Positions 52,761-63,488 are shown, counted from the stretch's first letter. The stretch is DNA of 64,000 bases from Nannobrachium achirus (GCA_963921795.1 OY997642.1:118501-182500), one strand, 5' to 3'. The notes: a model not told the origin generated them from the letters alone. Program-made: numbers and translations.

Positions 52761-53426
52761 GGTCCACGTCACATTGATATAAACCAGTATGCGCACGCCG
52801 GTCGGCACCAAATGAACCCCACCGTTCATAGGATGCAATGGATGGCACTCGTGTTTAAAAATGCATTCCATCAAACTTTCGGATGCCGTTTTTCTCCCAG
52901 TGTGGAGGAAGAATGCTTAGGATTTTTACTGTAAATTCTCACTCTTGAAATATATAATCCTTAGTTTCTGTTGATTGTAAACAATAATAGCGATTCAAAA
53001 CAGTTGTCCTTCAAACCCCACCTCTATTCACCGTCATCAGAACAGAGGGAGCGCTCCTCTTGATCACCCACCCGATCCACTGGATCACCAGAGCGTCTAC
53101 TGCTCGCCCAGCTGCAGTCCATGAAGCCTAATTATGCTCCGTCCTGCGACGGTGTCGCGCGCAGAGCCGCAGACCTCCAAGCTCAGAAGGGTTGCATTGG
53201 TGACGCGATGTGAGTTTGTATATCAGCTACTCGGTTGACGTGGAACACCGTTGCGCAATGAAGTATATGTCTCGATAAGGGCGCACCCATGGGCGCACCT
53301 CACTAGCACACAAGAGGAGGTTGAATAACCAGTGCTCCCCAAAACAACAGGTTTGGGGATCTGTTGGGAATTGATTACATGATACAGTCAGCTGTGCATT
53401 CAGTCTCAATGTTTGTAAACAAATAA
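52761..53426. other. Mostly single-copy stretch, no gene seen
   Basis: A degraded hairpin module lies at 53166-53230 (AGACCTCCAAGCTCAG and TGTGAGTTTGTATATCAGC). The rest has some CpG but no ORF with a recognisable domain. Confidence 0.45.
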
Positions 53427-53536
53427 TTGGCCTATATGGAGGCCACATCGGCCACACACAATCTCTTTTATGCCCATATATGGAGATCCCTGTCTGTAGA
53501 ACCAGCCACACTGGTTAGACTGACAGTCTAAGAACA
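53427..53536. repeat. CCATATATGG repeat, third fragment
   Basis: It has one perfect box at 53474, GGCCTATATGGAGGCCACAT, and CCTGTCTGTAGAACCAGCC, the reverse of the order at 52430. Confidence 0.75.
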
Positions 53537-53861
53537 TCCCACTAAAAAAACTCCCGTTCATTTTCCCCATAGACTTTTGCAAAAATATTTATAACAATTA
53601 TGTTAAGCCTCGAACCAAGCCATCCAGGATGGCAATCATGACCATAAAACCTTTGTTTCTATGAAAAGGACATTTAGAAAATAGCTAAACAAAAAGGGTA
53701 TTTATTACACGTAATATATCAAACAATGAAATTTGAAAATATATTTGTATGGTCATGATTCACTGCCATCCTGGATGGCTTGGTTCGAGGCTTAACATAA
53801 TTCTTATAAATATTTTTGTAAAAGTCTATGGGGAAAATGAATGGGAGATTCTTTAGTGGGA
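53537..53861. mobile_element. 325-bp palindromic MITE, TCCCACTAAA ends
   Basis: TCCCACTAAA at 53537 and TTTAGTGGGA ending at 53861 begin inverted arms of about 120 bp that include AAGCCTCGAACCAAGCCATC and CATCCAGGATGGC. The target duplication could not be fixed, so the superfamily is open (Tc1/mariner is one option). Confidence 0.82.
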
Positions 53862-54039
53862 CCATAGTCAGGGGTCAGGGATATCTTCAGAAATAGTGTA
53901 AAATCCTGGAATAAATTCCTTACCAAAACATTTCTTCACCAATGTGTTTGTAAAGGTGTTTAGTAACACATCTCACAAAGACTGAAATTCAGTTTCCCTG
54001 GGAGAATCCTTGACAGCTGATGAAAGTTGGGGTCCCATT

Positions 54040-54270
54040 AAATTAACTATACAGGATAAAACACACCAAAATAAATATGCTTTAAGTAGCATGTGAGGGG
54101 TCAAACTTTTTTTTTTTTTTTTCATGATTCTGAATCCATTGCAAGCCTTAGTTTTGTACAGAAAACTTTCCTTGGGCTAAAAACGGAACCACAAAACTAT
54201 GGTTTAGTGATGAGCCATCACTTTTTTGTTCGCAGCGAGTTGTGAGCTTGAAGAACTGTTATTCTCACTT
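54040..54270. repeat. Single arm of the 730-bp foldback family, with half hairpin
   Basis: TGCTTTAAGTAGCATGTGAG + GGGTCAAACT and GATTCTGAATCCATTGCAAG match the right arm at 38163-38280. A half hairpin module (GTTGTGAGCTTGAAGAACTG) follows at 54236-54266. Confidence 0.78.
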
Positions 54271-54516
54271 TTTCTAAAACATTTGTTTTGAAATGTATGG
54301 AATTTCTTAGATTTAGGGGGGAATTATATATTACTAGCCCTTACCCGTTCAAAGATATGAGCTCTAAAATGATGTGCAGTGTGTGGGTTATGGGATGTGC
54401 ACTGTGCATACAGTATATGAGGGATGGAAAGTATCTTTAACTGGTGCTTGCATGATAATATGTAGGAGCATCAATGTAAGAAATACCCATTTTGTTTAAT
54501 GGCTACAGAGATACCC

Positions 54517-54567
54517 CCCCAGCCCGCCCGCCCACCCGCCCACCCGCCTGCGCACACACCCGCCTGC

Positions 54568-54650
<83 letters not shown>
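54517..54650. repeat. CCCGCC-rich run and (CA)n microsatellite
   Basis: CCCGCCCACCCGCC repeats pass into a CA repeat of about 78 bp. Confidence 0.95.
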
Positions 54651-54651
<1 letters not shown>

Positions 54652-54867
54652 CTGGTTAAACATGTTGCCTCATGCTAGATGCAGAATGGATTAGCCTCAA
54701 GCTAGATGCAGAATAGATATAGATACAGCATAAAAATGCTAATATACAGCATACGATTTGTGAAAGTGACAAACGGGCTTCACAGTTATGTCAGGTGTGT
54801 TCATATGCTAATGGTGATGCGATTTCAGATCAATTGCTGTAGCCACTGAGGAGAAACGCTGTGACAG

Positions 54868-54944
54868 ACAGACAGACAGACAGACAGACACTCACTCACT
54901 CAGACAGACATTTGCAAAATTATAGTATAGATATAGCTATATCT

Positions 54945-54994
<50 letters not shown>

Positions 54995-55190
54995 CAATCA
55001 ATCAGTCTGTCTATCTATCTATCTATCTTTCTTTCTTTACAGTTTAGGCATTTATCAGAAGCTCTTAGTCCAGAACAATAAGCAGATAATACAGAAAATC
55101 TAGAAAGTATAACCTAGTTAGACAGAGAATCTAATCAGTAAACAACTTAATATAATAATAATAATAATAATATAATAATAATAGTTACCT
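54868..55190. repeat. Microsatellites and a minus-strand L2 tail
   Basis: (CAGA)n at 54868-54890, (AATC)n and (TATC)n at 54946-55030, then at 55034-55110 the complement of the L2 tail (TTTACAGTTTAGGCATTTAT; compare 31235-31280), and (AAT)n near 55150. Confidence 0.75.
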
Positions 55191-55304
55191 ATATTATCCC
55201 ACAGGGGAAATTCAGATATCGCAGCCCAACCCAGCTGCTTTGTTTATCAGCTTTAACCCAGCTGAACTCAACCCAGTGATGCCCACAAGGAGCGTATTAG
55301 TAGG

Positions 55305-55595
55305 CACCACGGTGATAAGCTTTCCACCGTGGTGTAGTCTTTTTAAGTCATAAAACTACAACATTACGTCATTACTCGCGGTGAAAAGCTTTCCACCACA
55401 AACCCCCGACACATCTCTCTGCTTTTACTATCAGACAGATCGGCCCATCACCCCGTTCACTGATTGGTCGATCTAGACCAGTCAGTCACGGTGAATAGGA
55501 CTCCACCGTGACCGACTATGATGGCCTTCACTTATTTTCTGACTTGAGGTGGAAAGCTTTCCACCTAAAATTTGCGGTGGATAGCTCTTCACCGC
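55305..55595. other. Cluster of five GGTG-N10-CACC hairpins
   Basis: Hairpins lie at 55305-55334 (10-bp arms), 55380-55397, 55485-55512 (9-bp arms), 55547-55566 (perfect 20-bp palindrome) and 55574-55595. In each, GGTG and CACC are 10 bases apart and the spacer resembles ATAAGCTTTC. Arm bases outside GGTG/CACC differ among the five but remain complementary within each. It is not a transposon end that I recognise. Confidence 0.75.
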
Positions 55596-55639
55596 GGACT
55601 ATGATAGAGGCTTAAAGCCCGTATCAGAGTCTACGGTGG

Positions 55640-55755
55640 AGATAATAATAAGCCTCGGCTTTCTAGGATCTCCTTTTAGTTGACCTTGTAGCAGTGATTT
55701 GTACTGTCATGAAACTGTACTTTTTTCTATTGCAAACTTCTAATAGATTTTTCAA
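55640..55755 (+). repeat. LINE 3' UTR fragment, copy 2
   Basis: AAGCCTCGGCTTTCTAGGAT to AAACTTCTAATAGATTTTTC matches the 3' UTR of the copies at 47390-47895 and 58294-58685. The coding part is missing. Confidence 0.82.
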
Positions 55756-56245
55756 CCACCTCCCCACCCGGTCTGGGCTGTCTGAAAGTGAGTTAGTCTT
55801 TTTTAGCACCAATATAATAGGAGTCAGGAGAAATCAAATGGCGAAAGTAGGCACGTTCTGAGACATGTCGACCCGTTGATTGTTGTTAATATTTGGGGTT
55901 TTTGATGTTGGAAATTACATAAATGCCTCGCTGGTATGTTTTTTGTGTATTCCACTATTCCTCATCCTACCCCTGCTCTCCATTGCAGAAAGCAACATAA
56001 CGATTGAAGCTTGCACGTTAGAGTAGCGTCCCTCCGTCAACACAATGTTACATGCGTAGGCTATTTAGTTACACCATAGCATTTGCACGTTCGCGAATGT
56101 GTCACTGTGTGCGTTCGGCGTGCGTGCTCTATTAACGCATTATTATGATACACGATCCAGTGGTTATGAAGTGAGGCAATGTTTTTTGTGAACATGGATC
56201 GGAGAGACAGAGAAACAGACAGGTTTTCACTGCAGCGCACGCACG

Positions 56246-56287
<42 letters not shown>

Positions 56288-56508
56288 ACGGAGGACGGTG
56301 TATCTTTCTCTGTCTGTATCCGATCCGAGGCATTTTAACGGTCCGGTCGCGCCCCCCGCCGCCGCCGAAAACCGAAAGAGAAAAAGTGTTTCTAAAAGCT
56401 GTTTATGTGTTTGCAGCGTGTGTGCAGCTTGTGCATTAACAATACTATCCGTGTCCGTGTTGTGTCCAAAAATGCCATACGATTGTCTGCCTGCTGCTGC
56501 TACTGTGT
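55756..56508. other. Single-copy stretch with a (CA)n tract; no gene seen
   Basis: GCACGCACGCACGC passes into (CA)n at 56238-56284. GCCCCCCGCCGCCGCCG at about 56350 and AGAGACAGAGAAACAGACAG at 56203 are simple-sequence-like. ORFs across the tract are products of the repeat. Confidence 0.55.
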
Positions 56509-57029
56509 GAGATATGGGACGTTCGCGAACGAATCAAGTCTTGTGAACGGCTCTTTGAAATGAACGATGGGATCCGGTTCGTAGTAGGGAGCCGTTCCTT
56601 TTGTAAATGAAGAGTGGTGGGAAAAGTACTCAAATTCTTTACTTAAGTCAAAAAAATATCAATACTGCAATCCATGTGGAAATACTCTGCCACAAGTAGA
56701 AACCTGGAATGTTAAGTAAAAGTACAAAAGTATTGGTATCAAAATGTACTGTAAGAATGTCCTGTTTCACAGGTTTTACAATGAATTAAATGTAAAAAAA
56801 GAAAAGAAATAAAACAATAATTTGTGAGCTTGTAGATGGGCTATTTTCAAATAGCAGGTATGTAGGCTACATATGTATGTCAGAAATACATTTATATAGG
56901 GTTGAAGTTATTTGTAATCATAATCAAAATCTACATAGTAAATCAAATGAGTCAGTCTTTTGAACGGCTCTTTGAAAGGAACGGATCCCAGAGATCCGGC
57001 TCACTTCAGAGAGCCATAAATCCCATCTC
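56509..57029 (+). mobile_element. hAT-like MITE, GAGATGGGA ends
   Basis: GAGATATGGGACGTTC at the left and AAATCCCATCTC at the right are flanked by TACTGTGT and TACTTGTG, a partial 8-bp match. AACGGCTCTTTGAAA occurs near both ends. The interior has AAAAGTACTCAAATTCTTTA, typical of Tol2-like subterminal sequence, and a half hairpin module at 56821-56848. Confidence 0.6.
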
Positions 57030-57294
57030 TACTTGTGTGCACTGCAGTCGCACATGCGCAGTAGGGTGGGAGGGGGGTCCTAGCGAGAGGTGGCTAAAAT
57101 ATATGCCTGTATAAAAAATAACGTTTTATATTAATTGTTTGACATTTAAGTACAATCATGGCGGCAAACATAGCTTAGGCCCTTTCCAGAGTATTGAGCA
57201 GTGTACATGCCGAGCGGGGAACCGTGACGTTCACTGGTTTGCTGGGAATAGGCCTTCATGGCGTACATGACCTAGCTCTCCAATTATAATATTA

Positions 57295-57295
<1 letters not shown>

Positions 57296-57344
<49 letters not shown>

Positions 57345-57545
57345 TTTCTATTTTTGAGCGGTGCAAACCGCTCCTATAAGTAGCTGTGCGTGTGTCCGCA
57401 GCCTTTTTCCTCAGCGTTTTGCCATAGTAAAATGTGTGTGCGTAGAATCATGTTTGTCTAGTGATGTCATATGTCGTATGTCTGTAGCCTTTTTCCTCAG
57501 CGTTTTGCCATAGCAAAACGTGTGTGTAGCATAGCCTGTACATCC
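57296..57545. repeat. (AT)n and a two-copy 110-bp duplication
   Basis: (AT)n at 57296-57334 precedes two copies of GCCTTTTTCCTCAGCGTTTT + GCCATAGYAAAA (about 57402 and 57487). Confidence 0.82.
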
Positions 57546-57549
57546 TAGA

Positions 57550-58105
57550 CTCAAATCCTAGTCTGAAGATGTTATGCAAGCACGAACACCGCTCATTTCA
57601 CATTGGGTGTGATTTTTATTCTATATAAATAGAATAATTGAGATATAGCCATTTTAAGCTCCTGGCAGCCATCCTGGGTGCCATCTTGAAAATGCCTTTA
57701 TGGTAAATATATTTTCCTGGATCTGTGTTGTTCTCAAGCATGCCTAAAGGCACCAGAATCAATTGTAAAACCTTTTGTATCAATGTTTAGGGAGGTTTAG
57801 TGGTATTCTTTCATATAGGCATATTGACCTGTCTTTTTCTAATAAAAAGTGGTTGTTTAAGTTAAGGCTGAATTACTGTGGGTAAATTATACATTTCCTG
57901 AATCCTTAGGGTCATGTCTGTATTCTAGTTGTTGTGTTTTGTCTCTCTGATGTTTCTTGATGCCACAGAACTAAAAGAAAATACTAACAGCGGGCTACTC
58001 CAGCTGTCCTGACCAGCGGACCCCCGACGATCACTCGGCGATCGCCCCCGCAGGACCAGCTCGGTACGAGACCAGCAACGTCGACGCAAGTCACGCAACA
58101 CCGGA
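57550..58105. other. No gene seen
   Basis: AT-rich sequence with no transposon ends that I can name. CpG content rises from about 58000, where ACCAGCGGACCCCCGACGAT starts a GC-rich run leading into the LINE fragment. Confidence 0.4.
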
Positions 58106-58685
58106 CCCCGGCGCCCCCCCCCCCCCCCCCCCCCCCGACCTGCAGACGCACCCGGCGGACCCCTTCATGGACCCGGCGGACCCCCTCGTGGACCCAGCAC
58201 CCCAGAACAGAGTCTACATTAACTCTGCTCCACGCTGGTTGACCGCGAAGGCCCGATCACTTTTTTCAACCTGGGTCAAATCAGTCACCACGAATGTGGA
58301 ACGCCCTTCCACAAGCCTTAAAGGAGAGCAAATCCCTAGCCTCCTTCAAAATTGGTATGAAAAGTCACCTTCAGACAGCTGCTACCCGTGACTTGTAAAT
58401 AGACTAAGCCCCCATGCCCCCCCCCTTTTTCTTTTTTTTCTCCCTTTGTATTCGATGTTATGCTTTTGAAACTGATATTATCCTAGATAAAGTACTATGT
58501 TCTATCCGTCTGTCTTTCAATGTTATATGAGAAACTTAAAGTGTGGTTCCTGTGGAAATAAGCCTCGGCTTTCTAGGATCTCCTTTTAGTTGACCTTGTA
58601 CCAGTGATTTGTACTGTCATGAAACTGTACTTTTTTTCTATTGCAAACTTCTAATACATTCTTCAATCAATCAATCAAACAATGG
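58106..58685 (+). repeat. LINE 3' end with (CAAT)n tail, copy 3
   Basis: After a ~22-base C run (58115-58136) and GACCCGGCGGACCCC repeats, the plus strand codes the LINE C-terminus from 58294 (MWNALPQALKESKSLASFKI, then GMKSHLQTAATRDL) with stop at 58396. The 3' UTR and tail match copy 1 at 47390-47895, with about 80-90% similarity by eye. Confidence 0.85.
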
Positions 58686-59005
58686 TTTAGGCGGAAATTG
58701 AGGGAAGATTTGAGTTAAGGTTTTGAAGAGCTCCAGTCCCCACTGTAAGGGCTTGAATTAAAATAATACCAAACATTTAATATAAAACTTTGCAATATGT
58801 CCTGAACATCAGCCAATATCAAGATATGCATGAATGAAAATCCGCCTAAAGAGGAAAATAACAAAATGGCAAAAAATATAAAAAGCTACTCCTATGGAAA
58901 GTCTATCATATTTTAATTTATTTATATTGACCCTAAAAACTATTTAGTATAGGTAAGGTTTTGCCAACTCAGCGGTACCGATATCTTGTCCAGCCCAAGG
59001 ACTAA

Positions 59006-59330
59006 TCTGTGGGTTGTACAGACTAGAGGGTAGCACGGGTCCAAACCCACAGACATAAAACGCCTCTTCCGGCTCTCTGGTACCCGTCTCACATTGATAG
59101 GCATTTTTGATTGACAGGCTTGGAATTCGTAACAGACATGGAAGGTCGGTAGGCAAATCAGAGGCAGGTTTGAATGGAAAAGTCCCGGAAAAGACGCGTT
59201 GTGATTGGCCAGTAGTTTTTTTGAGTGACAGCCTGCCCTCGACGCATCCGCTTTTCTGCCTATCAAGTTGGACGGGTCGCTCCAATCAACTGCGGACGAG
59301 GTATCTAGCTTTTTATATCTGTGGGTTGTA
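59006..59330. other. ~300-bp segment between 13-bp direct repeats
   Basis: TCTGTGGGTTGTA occurs at 59006-59018 and 59318-59330. The DNA between has reversed and forward CCAAT boxes and raised CpG, unlike its flanks. It could be a retroposed insertion with a target duplication or part of the following minisatellite's origin; no coding sequence is recognised. Confidence 0.4.
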
Positions 59331-59336
59331 TGAATG

Positions 59337-60063
59337 ACAACACAGCAACGGCAGCAGGGATTGGTTGTATAAATGAACACAGTAACGGCAGCAGGGATTG
59401 GTTGTATAAATGAACACAGTAACGGCAGCAGGGATTGGTTGTAGGCTATAAATGAAAACACAGTAACGGCAGCAGGGATTGGTTGTAGGCTATAAATGAA
59501 AACACAGTAACGGCAGCAGGGATTGGCTGTAGGCTATAAATGAAAACACAGTAACGGCAGCAGGGATTGGTTGTATAAATGAACACACAGTAACGGCAGC
59601 AGGGATTGGCTGTAGGCTATAAATGAAAACACAGTAACGGCAGCAGGGATTGGTTGTATAAATGAACACACAGTAATGGCAGCAGGGATTGGTTGTATAA
59701 ATGAACACACAGTAACGGCAGCAGGGATTGGTTGTATTAATGAACACACAGTAACGGCAGCAGGGATTGGCTGTAGGCTATAAATGAAAACACAGTAACG
59801 GCAGCAGGGATTGGTTGTAGGCTATACATGAAAACACAGTAACGGCAGCAGGGATTGGCTGTAGGCTATAAATGAACACACAGTAACGGCAGCAGGGATT
59901 GGTTGTATAAATGAACACACAGCAACGGCAGCAAGGATTGGTTGTATAAATGAACACACAGTAACGGCAGCAGGGATTGGTTGTATAAATGAACACACAG
60001 TAACGGCAGCAGGGATTGGTTGTATAAATGAACACACAGTAACGGCAGCAGGGATTGGTTGGT
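59337..60063. repeat. 38/45-bp minisatellite, ~18 copies
   Basis: The unit is ACACAGTAACGGCAGCAGGG + ATTGGTTGTATAAATGA, with a longer form GGTTGTAGGCTATAAATGAA. Every copy has ATTGG and a TATAAATG motif. The Cys-rich minus-strand ORFs are repeat artefacts. Confidence 0.93.
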
Positions 60064-60266
60064 TACACGGTCAGGTTTTATTGGACAGTACAGTGGCAGA
60101 GGGTGAACACCAGGGGGAGCCCTTCCTCACAGGAAGAAAAACAAACAGCCTGCTCTAACACATGATGTCACATGATGTCATACAATGTCTGTTAGTGGTG
60201 GAATCAATGTGATGTCATAAGATGTCTGTTATTGGTGGAATCAATGTGATGTCATAACGATGTCTA

Positions 60267-60679
60267 CAGGGTTCCCACACATTTTTCCAAAACTTTTCCA
60301 ATAATTCAGAGCAACGACGAGTTGCTTACTCCTATCTGTAAAGGGTTAGGGTTAGGGTTAGCCTTGAATTAACCCTAACCCTTACTCCTATCTGTAAAGC
60401 CCAAAGACGGGCAGTGTAGCAAAAATAAAGCGTGCGGGCTGCGAAGGGGCCGTGGCGTGCATGCAGATCGTACGCAACGGACACGCAGATCGTGACAGGG
60501 AACCTCAAAGTGGATTTACGGTGGCAGTAAACAAAATCAATAACCACAAACAATGCATAGCTATTTTTTCCAGGACCTTCCAGGACCCTTGATAAATTCC
60601 AAAACTTTTCCAGTACTTGGAAAATGTTTTTTTCTAATTTCAAAATATTTCCAGGAATTTCATGAACGGGGGAACCCTG
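60267..60679 (+). mobile_element. hAT-like MITE, CAGGGTTCCC ends
   Basis: The left end CAGGGTTCCCACAC and right end GGGGAACCCTG are inverted repeats flanked by TGTCTA on both sides (6 bp). TTTTCCAAAACTTTTCC near the left is mirrored by GGAAAATG and CAAAACTTTTCCAG near the right. It contains three GGGTTA units and their inverted copy at 60347-60385. Confidence 0.75.
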
Positions 60680-60973
60680 TGTCTATTAGTGGTGAAAGAA
60701 TGTGATGTCATAAATTGTACATCAGTGATTCAGTAGTGAATGAAAGCAACGCAACCAGGAGATTTCCTTCTCTTCAACTTCTAATCAACTGCAGCTTTAT
60801 TACATGAGAGGGGGGGGGGGGGCAGTAGAAAAATATTTCAGTCACTAAATTCCCTTCGCTGATCTGGACAGGATAGTTAGTACAGTTCACTGGGTTATGG
60901 GTTACTGGGTTATGGCTCATAACCCTAATTACTGGGTTATGAGCTCTCAGCCGTTCCCAACGCGCCACACATT

Positions 60974-61112
60974 ACTAAACAGGTGCATCGTTACATAACG
61001 TATTAACGTATCGTACTAAACAGGTGCATCGTTACATAACGTATTAACGTATCGTACTAAACGGGTGCATCGTTACATAACGTATTAACGTATCGTACTA
61101 AACGGGTGCATC
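60974..61112. repeat. 41-bp tandem repeat, ~3.3 copies
   Basis: ACTAAACRGGTGCATCGTTA + CATAACGTATTAACGTATCGT repeats with almost no variation. Confidence 0.92.
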
Positions 61113-61239
61113 GTTACAAAAAGAAAAAGGGAAAGAATGAATGCGAATGATAAGGAATGCAAGTCAAAAGAAAATGTACATTATTGTGATTATTGCAGTT
61201 TTAAGGAATCAATTCCGACATGTAGCTGAGATATTCTAT

Positions 61240-61700
61240 GATGTAATAAGAATAAACATATTGTAGAATAATGATGAATGACATCTAGAATATGATGAAC
61301 CCTTTTGATGCACCGGTACATCTGTCTTCTGGTCTACGTTCTGCTTTGAGGAATGCTATGGTGATGGAAAAGACAGTTCACCACACGTCAAAGACTGAGG
61401 GACAGCAATAATACTAATAGTTCAACACACATGTATGCTGTAATAAGAATAAACATATTGTAGCCTATGATGAATCTGGTCTACGTTCTGCTTTGAGGAA
61501 TGCTATGGTGATGGAAAAGACAGTTCACCACACGTCAAAGACTGAGGGACAGCAATAATACTAATAGTTCAACACACATGTATGCTGTAATAAGAATAAA
61601 CATATTGTAGCTGGTCTGGTCTACGTTCTGCTTTGAGGAATGCTATGGTGATGGAAAAGACTGAGGGACAGCAATAATACTAATATAACACACATGGAGA
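61240..61700. repeat. Three ~165-bp direct repeats
   Basis: GGTCTACGTTCTGCTTTGAG begins units at about 61331, 61478 and 61617; the third is shortened. Each contains AAGACTGAGGGACAGCAATA. Confidence 0.88.
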
Positions 61701-61817
61701 CACAAAGAGTCTCCTGTGTGGCTTCCCATCAAATGATTGGCTTAGGAATGCAATAAAGAAAAGAATAATCCATGAATTCAAGTGGGTCAGTAATCCATAG
61801 ATAGGGTGAACTGTGCC

Positions 61818-62259
61818 TTAAAGGACAACTTTGTTTTTTTACAACAAGGGTTCATATTTTAGATTGTAATTAGAGAAAAGAAAAGATGAGTGTTAAAATG
61901 TTTTCATTTACTTCTATCATTTTAGCGATTTTAATGATTTGATTTCAGTGGTTGGGGGCATGCGTACAAGTGGCTAAATATGTCTTTTTAGACACAATAA
62001 GCCCATTTCCAAGATGCACCACAATATTTCATGGGCAGATGTGACTTATGGGGACTGGTAATGTTACTGTTAAGAAATCACCGGCTTACTGTGTCTAAAA
62101 ATACATATTTATCCACTTGCATGCCTGCCCCCAACCACTGGAATCAAGGTAATTAAAATCGCAAGAAAAATAGAAAGTAAATGAGAAGATTTTAACACTC
62201 ATCTTTTCTTTTCCCTAAAATATGAACCCTTGTTGTAAAAAAACAAAGTTGTCCTTTAA
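61818..62259. mobile_element. TTAA MITE, AAGGACAACTTTG ends
   Basis: TTAAAGGACAACTTTGTTTT at the left is mirrored by AAAACAAAGTTGTCCTTTAA at the right. Inverted similarity runs inward through CAAGGGTTCATATTTTAG and CAGTGGTTGGGGGCATGC. Ends and target TTAA resemble the MITE at 43552-44159, but the sequences differ. Confidence 0.88.
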
Positions 62260-62263
62260 CATT

Positions 62264-62605
62264 CAGGTTAAGGTTAACCCATTGACACGGTGATGGGTGG
62301 TGAACTATGGGTTAAGGTTAACCCATTGTGGTGAACTATGGGTTAAGGTTAACCCATTGTGGTGAACTATGGGTTAAGGTTAACCCATTGACACGGTGAT
62401 GGGTGGTGAACTATGGGTTAAGGTTAACCCATTGACACGGTGGTGGGTGGTGAACTATGGGTTAAGGTTAACCCATTGACACGGTGATGGGTGGTGAACT
62501 ATGGGTTAAGGTTAACCCATTGTGGTGAACTATGGGTTAACGTTAACCCATTGACACGGTGGTGGGTGGTGAACTATGGGTTAAGGTTAACCCATTGACA
62601 CGGAC
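62264..62605. repeat. 31/44-bp minisatellite with GTTAAC cores
   Basis: About nine copies of GGGTTAAGGTTAACCCATTG, with or without ACACGGTGATGGG, then TGGTGAACTAT. GGGTTA and TAACCC make each unit self-complementary. Confidence 0.9.
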
Positions 62606-62861
62606 ACCACACCAAAACAAACAAGCAAAAGACAAACAGCTCTGTTCAGAAACCATCGATACTGCTATTACAATGTCTATTTATTTATTTATATCAGAGA
62701 AGAGGAATATCTGGGGATTAAACCATAGCTTCACTCACAACAACAAGAGAATCTTAAATAGAACTACTAAGACATATCAGGATGTTTGGTTCCCATAACA
62801 GACTAGATAGAACGTCAATGTGACAACACAGCCCTAATAGACCCCTTTCTGCCTCCTGGGT

Positions 62862-63080
62862 GGAGTAGTTTAACCTAGTCTAGACTAGAGTTAAACCTAG
62901 TCTAGACCAGAGTTAAACCTAGTCTAGACCAGAGTTAAACCTAGTCTACACCAGAATTAAACCTAGTCTAAACCTAGTCTAGACCAGAGTTAAACCTAGT
63001 CTAGACCAGAGTTAAACCTAGTCTAGACCAGAGTTAAACCTAGTCTAGACCAGAGTTAAACCTAGTCTAGACCAGAGTCG
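62862..63080. repeat. 22-bp minisatellite, ~10 copies
   Basis: AGTTAAACCTAGTCTAGACC + AG; each unit carries TCTAGA and CTAG palindromes. Confidence 0.92.
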
Positions 63081-63488
63081 AACCGGTGAATTATGTTTGG
63101 ACATGGACCTTCATACGGTCACTCAATTCAGCAGGTCACCAACTCCACCGTAACACCGGCGAGGAGGCAGAACTATTGGAGTCTGGAGAAATGCGTCTCC
63201 ACTGACACACAGAGAGGGAGAGAGACCACTGCTGTACTCAGAACACTACGGAGATAAAATACACCATAACAATGCTTCAACATGTTGCATATATCATATA
63301 TATAAAATCATAGATATAATCATATATATATAATCACATATATATATATATATAATCATATAATCAATCACATATATATGATCTATCAACATGTTGCTTA
63401 TATAACGATGTGTCAACATGTTGCATATATCTGTTCTTTTTTTCTTTATTTATGCTTCAACATGTTGCAATGATCCCATTCTCTTCTC

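Noticed and set aside
59490-60037. Cys-rich 71-85-codon minus-strand ORFs
   Set aside because: They follow the 38/45-bp minisatellite and have no independent support.
60347-60390. Chromosome end or interstitial telomere
   Set aside because: Only three units plus an inverted copy, inside a MITE with its own ends and flanking duplication.
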